From Plantago elongata (taxonomy: Eukaryota; Streptophyta; Magnoliopsida; Lamiales; Plantaginaceae), in assembly GCA_036897095.1 (NCBI GenBank), contig JAYMSP010002285.1, positions 1-25,111 of the forward strand: a stretch of 25,111 bases of DNA, given 5' to 3'. The position numbers and the translations under genes were made by a program. How positions within the stretch are numbered: position 1 is the first letter of the stretch; every line of letters begins with the position of its first letter. Below the pieces are notes generated by a model. The model was not told the origin of the DNA, searched no databases, and saw only the letters and a program-made list of their open reading frames with translations. Shown in pieces: positions 1 through 9,998 of this stretch.

Positions 1-330
1 TCAAGCTCAAAAGCCCTTGAAGAAACGTTTTCGGCCAAGCAGACTTCCTCTAAAGAAGATCAAAGGCCAAATCCTGCAACGATCGAGAAGCACTCTTCGA
101 AGAGTTCATCAAATCTCCAAGAAGATCGCCATTGCTCACCTTAAACATCAACAAGTTCGTCAGTTCGATCCGAGATCAAGTCAAGAAGCCCTCGCATCGA
201 CGTTCGTTCGATTTTGAAGTCCTAAATTTTAAACCGAAGAATTTGAAGATCCAAGTTTGTCATCTTAGGAAACTAGAATCAAAGGATTAGACTAGAGAAT
301 TGTACCCGCATTAAACAAGATCAACAAATT
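1..330 (+). mobile_element. Probable LTR-retrotransposon LTR fragment
   Basis: The stretch is rich in gaag/aag-type purine repeats and ends in a segment around 295-345 that reads like the R/U5 end of a plant LTR. A Lys/Arg-rich open frame at 17-217 has no recognisable domain and is best explained as LTR sequence. No element boundary is visible, because the window begins inside it and no primer-binding site follows. The resemblance to plant gypsy/copia LTRs is from memory and not tested. Confidence 0.3.
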
Positions 331-483
331 ATCATTTGTGCAACTTTACTTGCTACAACCACCTTTAATTCATTTCCCTATACAGAGAAACAAATCACCT
401 ATTTCAAAAACTCGAACACGTGACCTCTTTGAATTTTCACATAACTTTTCCCCATTTAACAAATTTGGGTTACTTTACCTTTC

Positions 484-652
484 CATGCAGGGGCAGACGC
501 AGAATTTCAACATCCGAAGGCGAAACTATATATATGAGGGTTTTTCGAAGGTTGGGGATCGAAATTAAAATTTTTAAAAAAGTATTACCTATAAAAAAAT
601 TGAGGTTGGCCCATTCCCCCCCCCCCCCCCCAAATCCACCGCTGTTTCCAGG
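484..652. mobile_element. Degenerate MITE-like patch around a poly-C run
   Basis: The left edge reads CAGGGGCAGACGCAG and the right edge, read on the - strand, begins with a CAGCGGTGGATTTGG-like sequence, so the ends are loosely inverted. Plant repeats with CAGGGGCGGA-type ends often look like this. The match is imperfect and no target-site duplication was found. Confidence 0.22.
616..631 (+). repeat. C16 homopolymer run
   Basis: Sixteen consecutive C residues in an AT-rich setting. This is one of four C or G runs of at least 12 in the window. Its length may be unreliable in an assembly. Confidence 0.9.
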
Positions 653-816
653 AGAAATATATTTACTTTCTTTACTTACCTTTTTTTGTTCGAATAAAAT
701 TTGTAGGATATGCTGAGTTTACTATTTATTGCTATGGTGCCTAGGTTAAATGGCCTAGTGACTGTAAAAGAAATTTATTAAATTACTCGTATCCTTTTTT
801 TCTTTTCCTTTTAAGT

Positions 817-886
817 TGTAAATGTGAATCGAACTTTCGATCTATTAGTTGGAAGGAAAACGTCTTACCAACTAAACTGCGCACGT
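817..886 (-). repeat. tRNA-like sequence: SINE head or tRNA pseudogene
   Basis: Read on the - strand, this carries an A-box-like TAGTTGGTAAGACG and, about 35 nt further, a B-box-like AGTTCGATTCA, the spacing of a pol III tRNA promoter. The D-arm can pair (GTTT with AGAC), but the anticodon and T stems pair poorly, so it is not a working tRNA. A tRNA-derived SINE head is the best guess; a decayed tRNA is the alternative. No clear SINE tail was identified. The stretch 650-1110 around it otherwise holds only AT-rich sequence. Confidence 0.4.
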
Positions 887-1118
887 TAACAATGTGCACG
901 TTAACAAGACATATTACTTTTGAATTTACTATTTCATTACATAGTCTATAATTATAATTATCATGATACTAAGTTGTACGCGGGGATCGCGTGTCGGAGT
1001 TGCTGGTATAATAAAAGTGAAGACTTTTCTATATATTAGGAAAATCTAGTTTAATGTCAAAAACCAGATGCACGGTTTTTAATTAAACCGGCTACTTAAC
1101 TGAACCAGATCGGCATAC

Positions 1119-1127
1119 TATATATAG
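1119..1127 (+). promoter_or_regulatory. Candidate TATA box for the 1233 reading frame
   Basis: A TATATATAG-type box lies about 105 bp before the ATG at 1233, followed by a purine-rich leader. This spacing suits a plant promoter, but TATA-like strings are common here. Confidence 0.35.
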
Positions 1128-1341
1128 TCAACAAAACACCCTATTTTTTGTAAAATATCCAAAATCAAGAGCAATCGTTTCTCCAATTCACTTCAGATCG
1201 GTAACGAAATCGAAACATATAGATTCGAAGCGATGACACCTGGAGGCGAGCGTCCTCAGCCACTGCTATGTCCTCCACACCGCCGCCGATACATTAAGAG
1301 GCACCTCTTTGCCGTCGAGTACGAGCTATATCTCCAAAACG

Positions 1342-2362
1342 GTCGGTGTTTTTTCATTTTAAACTCTTAATAATTTGTTACTTTTGTTTCAAGCCAATTT
1401 GATTGAGATGATGCTTAGCCCAGCATTCCTTTGTTAGATAAGCTTTCGTTGTGGTTTAATCCCGTCTGAAATTGAGATTTGAAGTTGTTTAGTGTTTATC
1501 CGTATACAAAAAAGTATATATATTAGGGGTTTTGGAAAGTTGGTCTTTAAGTTGCTTGGCGATGAGATCTTGTCCCTCAGAGACGGTTGGGTTGGGAATG
1601 AATGGATTCCATGGGGTGCAACATGGATTCCCGGGTAGTCAAAGTTGGGGGAAAGGGGTAACTCCACGGAGTTAGCACCCATCATCCTTGGGGATTTTCA
1701 AGGTAATGGGGAGCAAGGCGCCGGCCGCCTCACATTGAGTTCCCCAATGTGTGCGTGAACTCGTCGGATTTGTCGATTGTTTGGGATTTTTTGCTTTGTT
1801 GAGGTTCGATCTGATGTTTGTAGTGTTGTGTATTTCTTGATATGGTGTTTTTTGTTTAGAGGTGTGTTGTTACGTTTCGATCTTCTGATCTTTCTATCTC
1901 TTTTTCTCTATTTGTTTTTCTTTCCAATGTTTGTATAGCTCTTTTCGAAGTTTGACTTTAGGTATGGAACCATTTGGATGCTTGAATGTTTGATGTGTGG
2001 AATACTGTGTCTTGACCTTAGCCTGATTCTAAAGCTTTTAGTGTGATTTATTTATCACGACAAGCTATGGTTCGCCTTACCTTGCTTGCCATGGATCCTG
2101 CCCTATGAATCATATAGTTGTGTGTGTGGTCCAGGAATAGAACAAAGTCCTATGTTAACTTTGTCTAGTTTAATGAATTGATATTGTTTGTGTGAGTTGT
2201 AATGGTAGCTGTGTATGTATCGATTTTGGAATTACAATTTTAAGAGGAATTCATATATTTTTAATTGTTCGTATTATAGTTTACGCATGATCTTATATTT
2301 TTAGCTTGAATTATAGTTTTAAGCGGGATTCATATAGTTTTAAGCAACATTATTATGTTTTG
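1342..2362 (+). other. Putative intron, no recognisable gene
   Basis: T-rich sequence that fits an intron of the frame starting at 1233. A GC-richer patch at about 1559-1750 has broken open frames on both strands but no domain I can recognise. From about 2230 onward, short copies of the TATAGTTTTAAG motif begin. Confidence 0.3.
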
Positions 2363-3120
2363 AGCTTGTTTTGAATGTGTATGCATTTTATTGTTTTGGC
2401 ACATATTTTATAGTCTTAATACCTATCATTGCAGTTTCAAGCAACAATATTAGTGTTTTTGGCTTATGATGATAAATCTATGATTTAATTTTTTATAGAC
2501 TTTTTTAATAGTTGTGAAATGCAATGTTATAGTTTTAAGAGATACTTATCAGTGGTACTGTTTTAACTTGTGTTACATGTTCTACTTTGTTATAGTTTTA
2601 AAAGTTATTCTTATATCTTTAAGATGCATTGTTATATTTTTTAACTTCGTTGTTACTCTTTTAAGCTTTTGTTGAGTATGTATCATTGTTATTGTTTTTA
2701 GCACATAAGTTATAGTTTTAATATCTATTGTTGTAGTTTTAAGCATTAACATTAGTTTTTAGGCTGGTGATGAAATATTTATGATTTGATTGTTGCAAAT
2801 GCTTTGTTGTAGTTTTTCATGACACTGTTATAGACTTAAATATCAATGTTACTGTTTTTTTAATTTGTGTTGCACACTTCTATTTTGTTATAGTTCTAAG
2901 AGTTATTGTTATAGTTTTAAGAGTTACTTGTATGATTTTAACTTTTAAGCATCAATTTTACTAGTTTTTATTTGTTTTGTATGTTCCCTTTTTTTGGTTT
3001 AGCACCAGTGTGATTGTTTTAATGATTATTGTTATGATTTTAACACAATTATTGAATGTTTTAAGCAGGTGATGACGATTACATTGAATTTAATGATATG
3101 ACTTTTAAAGGTGACATTGC
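2363..3120 (+). repeat. Tandem repeat of about 301-bp period, about 2.5 units
   Basis: Units begin near 2363, 2665 and 2966. Matching anchors confirm the period: GGCTTATGATGATAAATC at 2461, GGCTGGTGATGAAATATT at 2762 and GCAGGTGATGACGATT at 3065 are 301 and 303 bp apart. The first two units align along most of their length; the third is more diverged. Within each unit a short motif (TATAGTTTTAAG) recurs many times, giving a two-level structure. The start of the putative second exon at 3069 lies inside the third unit. Confidence 0.7.
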
Positions 3121-3339
3121 AATATTGAAGCAACAAGCACAAACAATAAAAAGGCAGTAAGCTGAAGTTCACCAACAAATTTAATCGGAAAAAAAGATAT
3201 TTTACAACTTAGTTTGCATTTGCATAAAATCACCGATTGAACATTTATATTATGCCTCAAGTAATTTATTGTAATCTTGTTTATTGAAGTTTTAATTGCA
3301 TCCCGAAACTTTTAGACCATTTTAGATGGTTTAACGACA

Positions 3340-3660
3340 TATTGTCACTTAAAATTATAACATACCATCTTAAAGCAATCATAGCTCTTTCAAACTATTA
3401 CACATCTTCAAAATTAATAAAAAAAATATTAAAATTATAATTAAAATGCATTAAAATCATCATATCATCATTTAAAAAATTAATGAAAAATATTGAAACT
3501 GTAACTTACACTTAACAACTTAAAACCATAAAATAATTTATAAAAAGTATAACTAAAAATGTGTGGCTTTACGGTTTTTAAGAAACTCGACCGGTTAAAC
3601 CGTTAAAACTTAAAAATCATAAAATATTTTTTATATTTTAAGAGAATCTTACATTTTCCA
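3340..3660. repeat. AT-rich tract with the array motif in reverse orientation
   Basis: CTTAAAACTATAAC-like strings, the reverse complement of the motif in the array at 2363-3120, recur here (for example near 3350 and 3518). An ACGGTTTTTAA...ACCGG phrase at 3572-3596 resembles one at 1074-1090. This could be the far arm of a fold-back element, or only low-complexity similarity. Confidence 0.3.
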
Positions 3661-3822
3661 AGACTTTGGCTTGATACTTTGGTACCGGGATTTAAGTCCA
3701 TATCTCTAGTACTTTCGAAATATTTTCATTTTATTATGATAAATTATTTTCAATTTTAACCGAAAAATGAATTTGAAATGGAGGGTGTGCAATTAATTTT
3801 TTAATATAAACCAAATCTATTA

Positions 3823-4073
3823 CCTCCTCCGTCCCACCAAACTTTATACATTCATCATTTTTAGTCGTCTCATCAAACTTTATACATTACTAAAAAAGAA
3901 AGTTACCCACCACTAATAATTGATAAATAATCTTAACTTTATAAAAAATACACATTTTATCATTGAAAGTGTATATTTTTTCCAACTTTTTTTATCTTTT
4001 ATTAATATTTTAATGTTTGTATAAAATTATGTATAATATTAATGTATGAAGTTTGATGGGACGGAGGAGGAAG
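3823..4073. mobile_element. Stowaway-type MITE (Tc1/mariner)
   Basis: The left end reads CCTCCTCCGTCCCACCAAAC and the right end is its near-perfect inverse (GTTTGATGGGACGGAGGAGG). The CTCCGTCCC core is the Stowaway signature, and TA dinucleotides at 3821-3822 and 4074-4075 fit the TA target duplication. The 251-bp AT-rich interior has no coding capacity, so it would have depended on a mariner-like transposase in trans. Confidence 0.85.
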
Positions 4074-4075
4074 TA

Positions 4076-5050
4076 GATATTATGATTTATAGTAAATCAA
4101 ATGTCGTTGTTTAACTTAATTCAAATGCATCTTTAAGTATGTTAATATCTTTTGTTAATTTGAATATGTAAGTTATCTCGTTTCGGCTGGTGAATATCGA
4201 AGTGTTTCATTAAGCATATGTTGTCAATTATTTAAGCTATATAATATCATGTTTACTCTTAGAGAGAATTATTTTTAAGTGTCGTTAACCTGATTATAAA
4301 TCAATTCTACGTCCAATGGAAAAAAATACTTGTATACAATCTCCCTTTTCTACCGAAAAGCATAGAATCTCCCCTTTATCCAAAGCACAAGATAACTACC
4401 TTACATATATGTATGTCTTCACATATACAAATCGGCCGAGACAATCAAACATATATGTCACATAATCAAAGAGCACCCATTTATATATATGTTCTTTGCG
4501 CTTTCGACAACTCCGGCTAGCCCAAAACTAAACATCTTCCATTGCCACACCAATCAAAATATATGCACTCAAAGAAAGCGTCAAGAATTTAAGGTATGAT
4601 CGTAATTCATGATCTCAATCCATATGTGCTGTTAATTTATATTTAATCAATTATTATTTATTATTTTTTGGAAAAAAATATGATTTTGTTAATTCTACTT
4701 CAATATGCCTACGAGCATAAGAGATGTGTTGAGCTCCATATTCAGTTCGAAACTCAGGCCCTTAAAAGAGATACTAAATTTTAATTTGTGACATGTTTAG
4801 GTATTAATTCCAATGAGTAGTTTATAAGAGAAATGGAAAGAACGAAAAAAAAGGAGTGCACTATATGTTTGTAACAAAGGAAACCGAAAATTGGGAGGTG
4901 AGGTGACCAATGAAATGAACATCATAGCCTGACCCTGACCTTCTCGACAAAATCAGTAAGTTGATGATAAGATCTTACAGATTACCCATCACAAAACTCA
5001 CCCTTAACCTTTTACTGGTGACCAAGTAAGGTATACATATAATTTTTGAC
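4076..5050. other. Intergenic, no gene seen
   Basis: AT-rich spacer. A TTTATATATATG string near 4481 and a GT-donor-like site near 4592 could suggest a transcript start, but the only open frame there is nine codons long. Nothing firmer is supported. Confidence 0.4.
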
Positions 5051-5161
5051 AAGTAAAGATGTATTCAAAGCTTAAAAGTCATAGTCGATTTCCAAAAACG
5101 GAATTGCAAAGATTCGGGGTGATGCCAAAGTTTAACATCCCCGCCCCGCACCACACATATC

Positions 5162-5530
5162 CTAAGTTAGCAATATGTCTCCAAAAGGATTATGCCACAA
5201 ATCCTTGCATCTTTGAACTTTCTGCTCCAGCTCCACAGGTGGATAACTGGATATTGTGGGGTGTGCAAGATCCGAGATCCACTCGTAAATTGTCCCCGAG
5301 TCTGTCTCTATGATGAATTTTGGGATTCGTCTTTTCCAAGCTATCTCAAGTCCGGTAATTAGGCTACATAGTTTTGTTCCATTGATTGTTGGTTGTTTCA
5401 ACTTGCATGCGAAACCCTATGGCCAATTTTCGTGTTCATCATGCAGGATTCCCTCATTGACATCCGAGTTTGAGTTTGACGAGGTTGGAGGTGGCCTTTC
5501 CCACTTCACATTATATCTCTTTGCTTTCGG
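5162..5530 (-). pseudogene. Decayed LINE-type RNase H domain
   Basis: On the - strand the frame resembles the RNase H-like domain (RVT_3) at the C-terminus of plant non-LTR retrotransposon polyproteins. The segment GLEIAWKRRIPKFIIETDS matches the usual pattern of an alpha helix followed by the IIETDS strand carrying a catalytic Asp. Upstream, GILHDEHENW corresponds to the 'GGIIRDHxGxW' strand of the family. An in-frame TAG at 5417-5419 separates the two parts, and the first catalytic strand and the C-terminal His region are degraded. No reverse transcriptase is nearby, so this is a short 5'-truncated or isolated remnant and not a gene. The assignment rests on remembered family motifs. Confidence 0.65.
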
Positions 5531-5914
5531 TTGATCTTTCCGTGGCAATATAAGTAGGGTATATAATTCTAGTAGGATTAACTAGTTTACTATCTATGAG
5601 CTCTCAATTTCTTAGCGAATCACCCTCGCTAGTTTTAAAAGGGAATTTTCCTTTTAAATAGAATGGTTCACATCTAGCCTTTCTAAATTAATAGCCTATG
5701 AATAATTATGTTCCCAATATTTCATATATATTATAGAGAAGGATTAATTTTGAACTGAAGTAAAACATTATTTACACTGAAGAACAAAAGTTAAACTTGA
5801 TGATGATGTCATTGTCATTAGAAAGAGAGAGTGAAAATGCATTTTCTTTTTAATACAATTAGTCCCAAAAAATATTCAAATAAAGTAAAGAAGCTTAGTG
5901 TTTTAAACTTTCTT

Positions 5915-5933
5915 CTCCTCCTCCTCCTCCTCC
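5915..5933 (+). repeat. (CTC)n microsatellite
   Basis: Six perfect or near-perfect CTC/TCC triplets. On the - strand this produces a run of Arg codons in a short frame that I do not consider a gene. Confidence 0.85.
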
Positions 5934-5988
5934 TATAAAAGAAATTAAAAGAATGAGCTTTGTTGAAGCTTCCATGGATGCTCCGAAT

Positions 5989-6660
5989 GTCACGCCCCAA
6001 AATCAAATTACCTTGGCGCGACTGACCGTCTATCGTGAGATGGACTCACGAAAAGATGAAGCCTGCCTTTAATCCTCAAATACGTAATAAAACTCAGAGT
6101 GGTAAAAACAGAGCATTTAAAATCCATTACATAATAATTACAACAATTACAAATCCTCATTCTCAACAATAGTCATAATACTATATGTCCTCAATTACGA
6201 TACAATTCTCAAGGTATACAACTACTAACAGTCTTCACAAATCCATTATTCGTCTACCGTCTCAACTCCAAAGTGTCTCCGTTCAAATCAGTTATTAAAT
6301 ATCTGAAAGGGGAAGGGTGAGCCTCATTGATACTTTTACCCGGATCAAGTACAATATTTCAAAGTATACATATACATACATTCACATTTCCAAAATACAG
6401 TTTGCATGGAATAATTTCAAAACAATACAATTCACTTGGCTCAATCAGATAATACACTACCACACGAACCATGGTGGCACACATGTTGGCTTTTCACATA
6501 ACAATAACAATGCCCTACCAAAGGGATAACATAACAATGGAAGATCTCCAAAACATGACACTCCCTCGAAAGGGCCAAACAATTCATAGAAATATCGATG
6601 AGCATAAAACATATTTTCGATCCATACTTTTCAAGAAAATACTTTCACAAAACGGAATAT
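5989..6660. mobile_element. Probable LTR fragment beginning TGTCACGCCCC
   Basis: The left edge TGTCACGCCCCAAAATC is a common start for plant LTRs and TRIM-like elements (5'-TG, followed by a CGCCCC block). The body is not coding. No 3' CA end with a primer site, no second LTR and no target duplication could be placed; the right side runs into a Stowaway terminus at 6675. The family is undetermined. Short open frames at 6317-6662 lie inside it and have no domain. Confidence 0.35.
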
Positions 6661-6674
6661 GAAATTTCCAATTC

Positions 6675-6691
6675 GGGACGGAGGGAGAATA
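6675..6691. mobile_element. Isolated Stowaway terminus
   Basis: GGGACGGAGGGAG at 6675-6687 is a canonical Stowaway end, with a TA at 6690-6691. No opposite end was found within several hundred bases, so this is a truncated copy. Confidence 0.45.
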
Positions 6692-6848
6692 TTAATTTAT
6701 TTTCTATTTTCTTTTTCATCTCTTATTAGTAATAATGGGGGGTGATAGTATGAGATGGTTGTTGGAATTGTACATTAGGTTAATCCAACAGATAAAACTT
6801 ATTTGTGTCAAGTATCTATAACTATAAAGTTAGCATCTTGAGACTAAC

Positions 6849-6910
6849 ATGCGTTTATGTCATTAACACTTTCTTCCATATGCGTTTATGTCATTAACAC
6901 TTTCTTCCAT
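6849..6910 (+). repeat. Perfect 31-bp tandem duplication
   Basis: The 31-bp unit starting ATGCGTTTATGTCATTAAC occurs at 6849-6879 and again at 6880-6910 with no mismatch and no spacer. Perfect identity suggests a recent duplication. Confidence 0.95.
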
Positions 6911-7061
6911 GAGTTACATCAAATTCTAATAATCTTTATTTTTGTAGTGCTACTAATTCAGTTCTTAAGGGCTTTTCTTTTTCTTTTTCTTTTCTTTTCT
7001 ACTAGAGGGGTTTCACAAACGATGTCTTTTGCATCCATGAATTTAGAATGTTACTCAAGGT

Positions 7062-7370
7062 TTTGTTTAGTACATATGCTTAAAAGCCCAATGAGCTTAT
7101 TTTAATAATAAGTTTGTTGATCTTATAAGCTTGTCCAGGAGCTTACCAACAACAAAATAAATAAAAAAATTTAACTGATTTATTTTACATACAATATTTA
7201 TCAAATTAATTAGCTTATTGACTAATTAATTTACTAAACAATTTTATAACATTAAGTAGCTTATCATCAACCAAATGAGCGACCACTACCCAATTTACTA
7301 GTTTATCATTTATCAACTAACTTATCAACTAGTTTTGCTAAATAAAACGACTAGTTGCTAAACAAAGCAT
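7062..7370. mobile_element. Possible hAT-like MITE, degenerate
   Basis: TTTGTTTAG near 7062-7072 is mirrored by CTAAACAAAGC near 7357-7367, and the interior is rich in 'agctta'/'taagct' and 'actagt' strings, as in plant MITEs with short ends. No matching 8-bp duplication was found, so the boundaries are uncertain. Confidence 0.28.
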
Positions 7371-7528
7371 CAGTCAATTTAAATCCATTACAACTTGAAC
7401 CAATTAAGAAGTGTTGGTGCCCCTTATAATATCGATTTGTGAACACTATATAATTATATTTTTTTTATATCATAAATTTTTATTTGTAATTAGAATTAAC
7501 TACCATTATTTTTTAGTTTTAGGAAATA

Positions 7529-7788
7529 CTCCATCAGCCCCGTTAATAACTTCATAAGTCCTGACTTTCTCCATAATTTAGTAAAATTAATTAAAAAAAT
7601 TGTGAGAGATATTGCATTTATAACTGTAATTTTATAGATGATAACATATGAGAGTGAAATTACAAAGTAGGGAAAATGTATGAAATCTCAAACATCTCAT
7701 AATTAGGCGGTGCTTGAGTGGGATACAAACTTCATTTTGCGTCTAATAGAAAAAAAGAAGTTAGGACATTATTAATGAACATATGGAA
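7529..7788. mobile_element. Degenerate Stowaway-type MITE
   Basis: The left end CTCCATCAGCCCCGTTAATA resembles an eroded CTCCCTCCGTCCC end. The right side (GTTAGGACATTATTAATGAA, then ATATGGAA) mirrors TTAATAACTTCATAAGTCCT on the left. TA dinucleotides flank it at 7527-7528 and 7789-7790. It is older than the copy at 3823. Confidence 0.42.
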
Positions 7789-7790
7789 TA

Positions 7791-9159
7791 CACTGATATA
7801 TTTCACTTAAAAAAAAAACCTTAAAAAAACACCTTCCAGTCTACTTTGAAGTTATATTATATCTTTATTTTATTTTAAGTCCCAATAATACCTATGAAAG
7901 TTTCACTTTACATGCCGGGTGGTTATATGTTTCATTAAGATCCAACCTTTGTGGTGAGGAAATTATTTTTAAACATTTTAGTAAAAGTTCAAAACAATAA
8001 AAGATACTAATAGTGTAACTTTAAATTGAACTAAAAAGTCTTATTGGAAAATAATTTTTTTCCTGTATTATTTATATTCTCTATTAATAATGACTATTGG
8101 TCGAACAAGTTTTGTACTAGTCTAATCAACTGAACTATTATTTTGTAGGTTTTGTAATACTATCTTTCAATCTATTTTCATCGTCTAAATAACTAAAGGT
8201 TACAAATAACAACACGCTCAAATATAAGGTGTATTAGCTACTTATTTTTCACACCACCCTAAATAGTTTAAGGCCACAAAACTATTTTGTTAAGAATGAC
8301 AATATATTAATTGTAAGTATACGAGTACTTAAAATTGTATGATTAAAAATGAACACTATAAAATATAAATTGAGTGGCAATGTTGTAGATAATTGTGAAT
8401 TGTATAGAATTTTTATTATATTCTTTTTCTTAAAATAAACTGTAATATTTTTAATGGAACACACGGTACGAAGAATAGTAATATTTTAGAGGAATAAAAA
8501 AAAGAAGTATAAACACACCTTTTACCCCGTGTTAGATGCACCCTCGTAGTTGCGTCGGTCTAATTGTTAGATTCTCACATAAATATTGTCACTCTGATTG
8601 ACAATTTTTATACCCTACCAGTTGCGTCGCAAAGTATCTGTCTTTCCTAACTTTATGCCCATTGTTTGTTAGCTTAATGTTCTTATCATTCATGGTCATA
8701 TCAGTGACAAAACCTAGATAGTATTTTATATGGCATGAGACAAAGAGGTGTGGTTGCGGCCTAGCTCCTCTTACCATCCATAAAAATTCAAATTTGCATG
8801 CTTCAACTGTTAAAATACATAAATTAACACATACCATTGGCTTATTGTCATAATTTGTCCATTCTTAAATACATATTAGAGATAAGCAGGAAATTCCACT
8901 TAAAGTATTACACTTATCATCCTAAGTTGTCAGTTCCCAAACACAATTTTCTTTCCAATCGAGAAGATATAATTCACGTACATAACGAAAATAATTTAAA
9001 CTACAGGGTAATTGAGCAATTTATTTACACCCTTGTAAATACACCATCTTTGTACATAATTTAAGCGGTTCCAATTAAGTGCTTAAACACAGTTAAAGAT
9101 AGCAATTATCTCCTAATGAATTTTATTTTTTGAGTAGCTAAATGAAAGATTGATTAATA
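7791..9159. other. Intergenic, upstream of the receptor gene
   Basis: AT-rich with no supported gene. Short frames at 8282-8464, 8589-8837 and 8837-9064 have no recognisable domain and low-complexity composition. Distal promoter elements of the receptor gene may lie here, but I cannot identify any. Confidence 0.4.
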
Positions 9160-9439
9160 CATTATCTAAAAAGAAAATGAAGGAAGAAAAAAAGAGGGAG
9201 TTTTGTGGAGCATATGTGGAAAAGAGTGAAAGAAAACAACCTTCTTTTTTTAGAGAGATAAAAATTAGAGAGAGAAAATAAGACTCCCCACGTTTCAGAG
9301 AAAGATGGTCGAAGAGAATTCCAACCTTCTCTAAGATCGTCATCCTGAATAAGGTTTCCTGAAAATCTAAAAAAAACAATTTTATTCAATAATATTTGGG
9401 TATATTTGAGAATCTTCTACCCTTTTGCTTTATCCTTTG
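9160..9439 (+). promoter_or_regulatory. GA-rich proximal promoter and first leader exon
   Basis: AG-rich runs (gagagagataaaaattagag and neighbours, 9180-9300) precede a likely donor GGTAAGT at 9439-9445. GA/CT-rich tracts are common at plant transcription start regions. The start site itself cannot be fixed. Confidence 0.35.
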
Positions 9440-9659
9440 GTAAGTTTTTTCACATTTTATGCCTTTTCTGCTTTATGTCTTAAAAAGATTCTTTAGGAAT
9501 TACTTGTTCAAAGGACATTCTTGCATGACATTGTCATTCTTGTACAGTTGTACCTTTTTTCACGATTTAAAGAGGGTTATGAGATAAAATATGGCTCTTT
9601 TTCATTGCCATTCAAAAATCAGAATTTTCAATTCGTTAATTTTCCTTTATTTGTTGCAG
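9440..9659 (+). other. Probable 5' UTR intron of the receptor gene
   Basis: A strong donor (G|GTAAGTTTTT) at 9440 and an acceptor (TTTGTTGCAG) ending at 9659 bound 220 bp of T-rich sequence, typical of plant leader introns. RNA evidence is needed to confirm it. Confidence 0.5.
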
Positions 9660-9661
9660 AT

Positions 9662-9864
9662 ATGAGGTGTTTGATTCTGTAGCGAAAATGCAAAATAGTT
9701 GAAGATGAGAGACCCCAATTTGGTATGCGGGTTCATTGGGGACAATGCACATTGTTCACTTTTTTATATGTAGTTTTATGATTTTGCTAGTTAGTCAATT
9801 TATGTATGCAAAAACTTGTGAAGTTGGTGAGCTGAGGAAGTTGTGGGCATTGAAGTGGAACTAG
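9662..9864 (+). promoter_or_regulatory. Cluster of upstream ORFs in the receptor leader
   Basis: At least five ATG-initiated frames close before the main start: 9662-9682 (6 residues), 9688-9702 (4), 9705-9773 (22), 9725-9781 (18, overlapping the previous one in another frame) and 9778-9864 (28). If this leader is transcribed as drawn, scanning ribosomes would meet them first, so they would be expected to lower translation of the receptor. Whether any peptide is conserved is unknown. Confidence 0.5.
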
Positions 9865-9998
9865 GTGGTGTGTTTATTCCGAGTGATATTATATTGCTCG
9901 GAGGGTTTATATTGAACTACAAAGCTGGCGATTTTGTGTGTTACATTGTATACTGTCCTGGCTGTTGGCATAAGTAACAGCCTCCGCCACCGCGACGA

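Larger units (their letters stand above)
1233..3160 (+). pseudogene. Possible two-exon gene, probably broken; unknown family
   Basis: I do not recognise this protein. A frame opens at ATG 1233 (MTPGGERPQPL...), is unusually GC-rich for the region, and reaches a possible donor after 1341. An acceptor (gcag) at 3065-3068 is followed by a frame beginning GDDDYIEFNDM, and the two join in phase (AAC G|GT). The second exon looks like a coiled coil rich in Gln, Lys and Ile. It meets TAA at 3158-3160 and again about 27 nt later; reading through both stops keeps the coiled-coil character, and each could be a former CAA (Gln) codon changed C to T. As drawn it encodes 66 residues. The 1.73-kb intron would contain the 301-bp repeat array. 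The in-phase join has a one-in-three chance of being accidental. Confidence 0.28.

Noticed and set aside
338-716. Two overlapping open frames of 76 and 98 residues
   Set aside because: They cross repeat-like sequence and the C16 run (a Pro run in translation); no domain.
1434-1685. 83-residue open frame on the - strand
   Set aside because: No recognisable domain; lies within the putative intron of the 1233 frame.
6939-6949. ATTTTTGTAGTG-like string resembling the right end of a CACTA element
   Set aside because: No subterminal repeats precede it and no matching left end was found; chance match.
9113-9389. Open frames of 75-88 residues on the - strand
   Set aside because: They arise from the AG-rich leader of the receptor gene and show only low-complexity Ser/Phe/Leu content.
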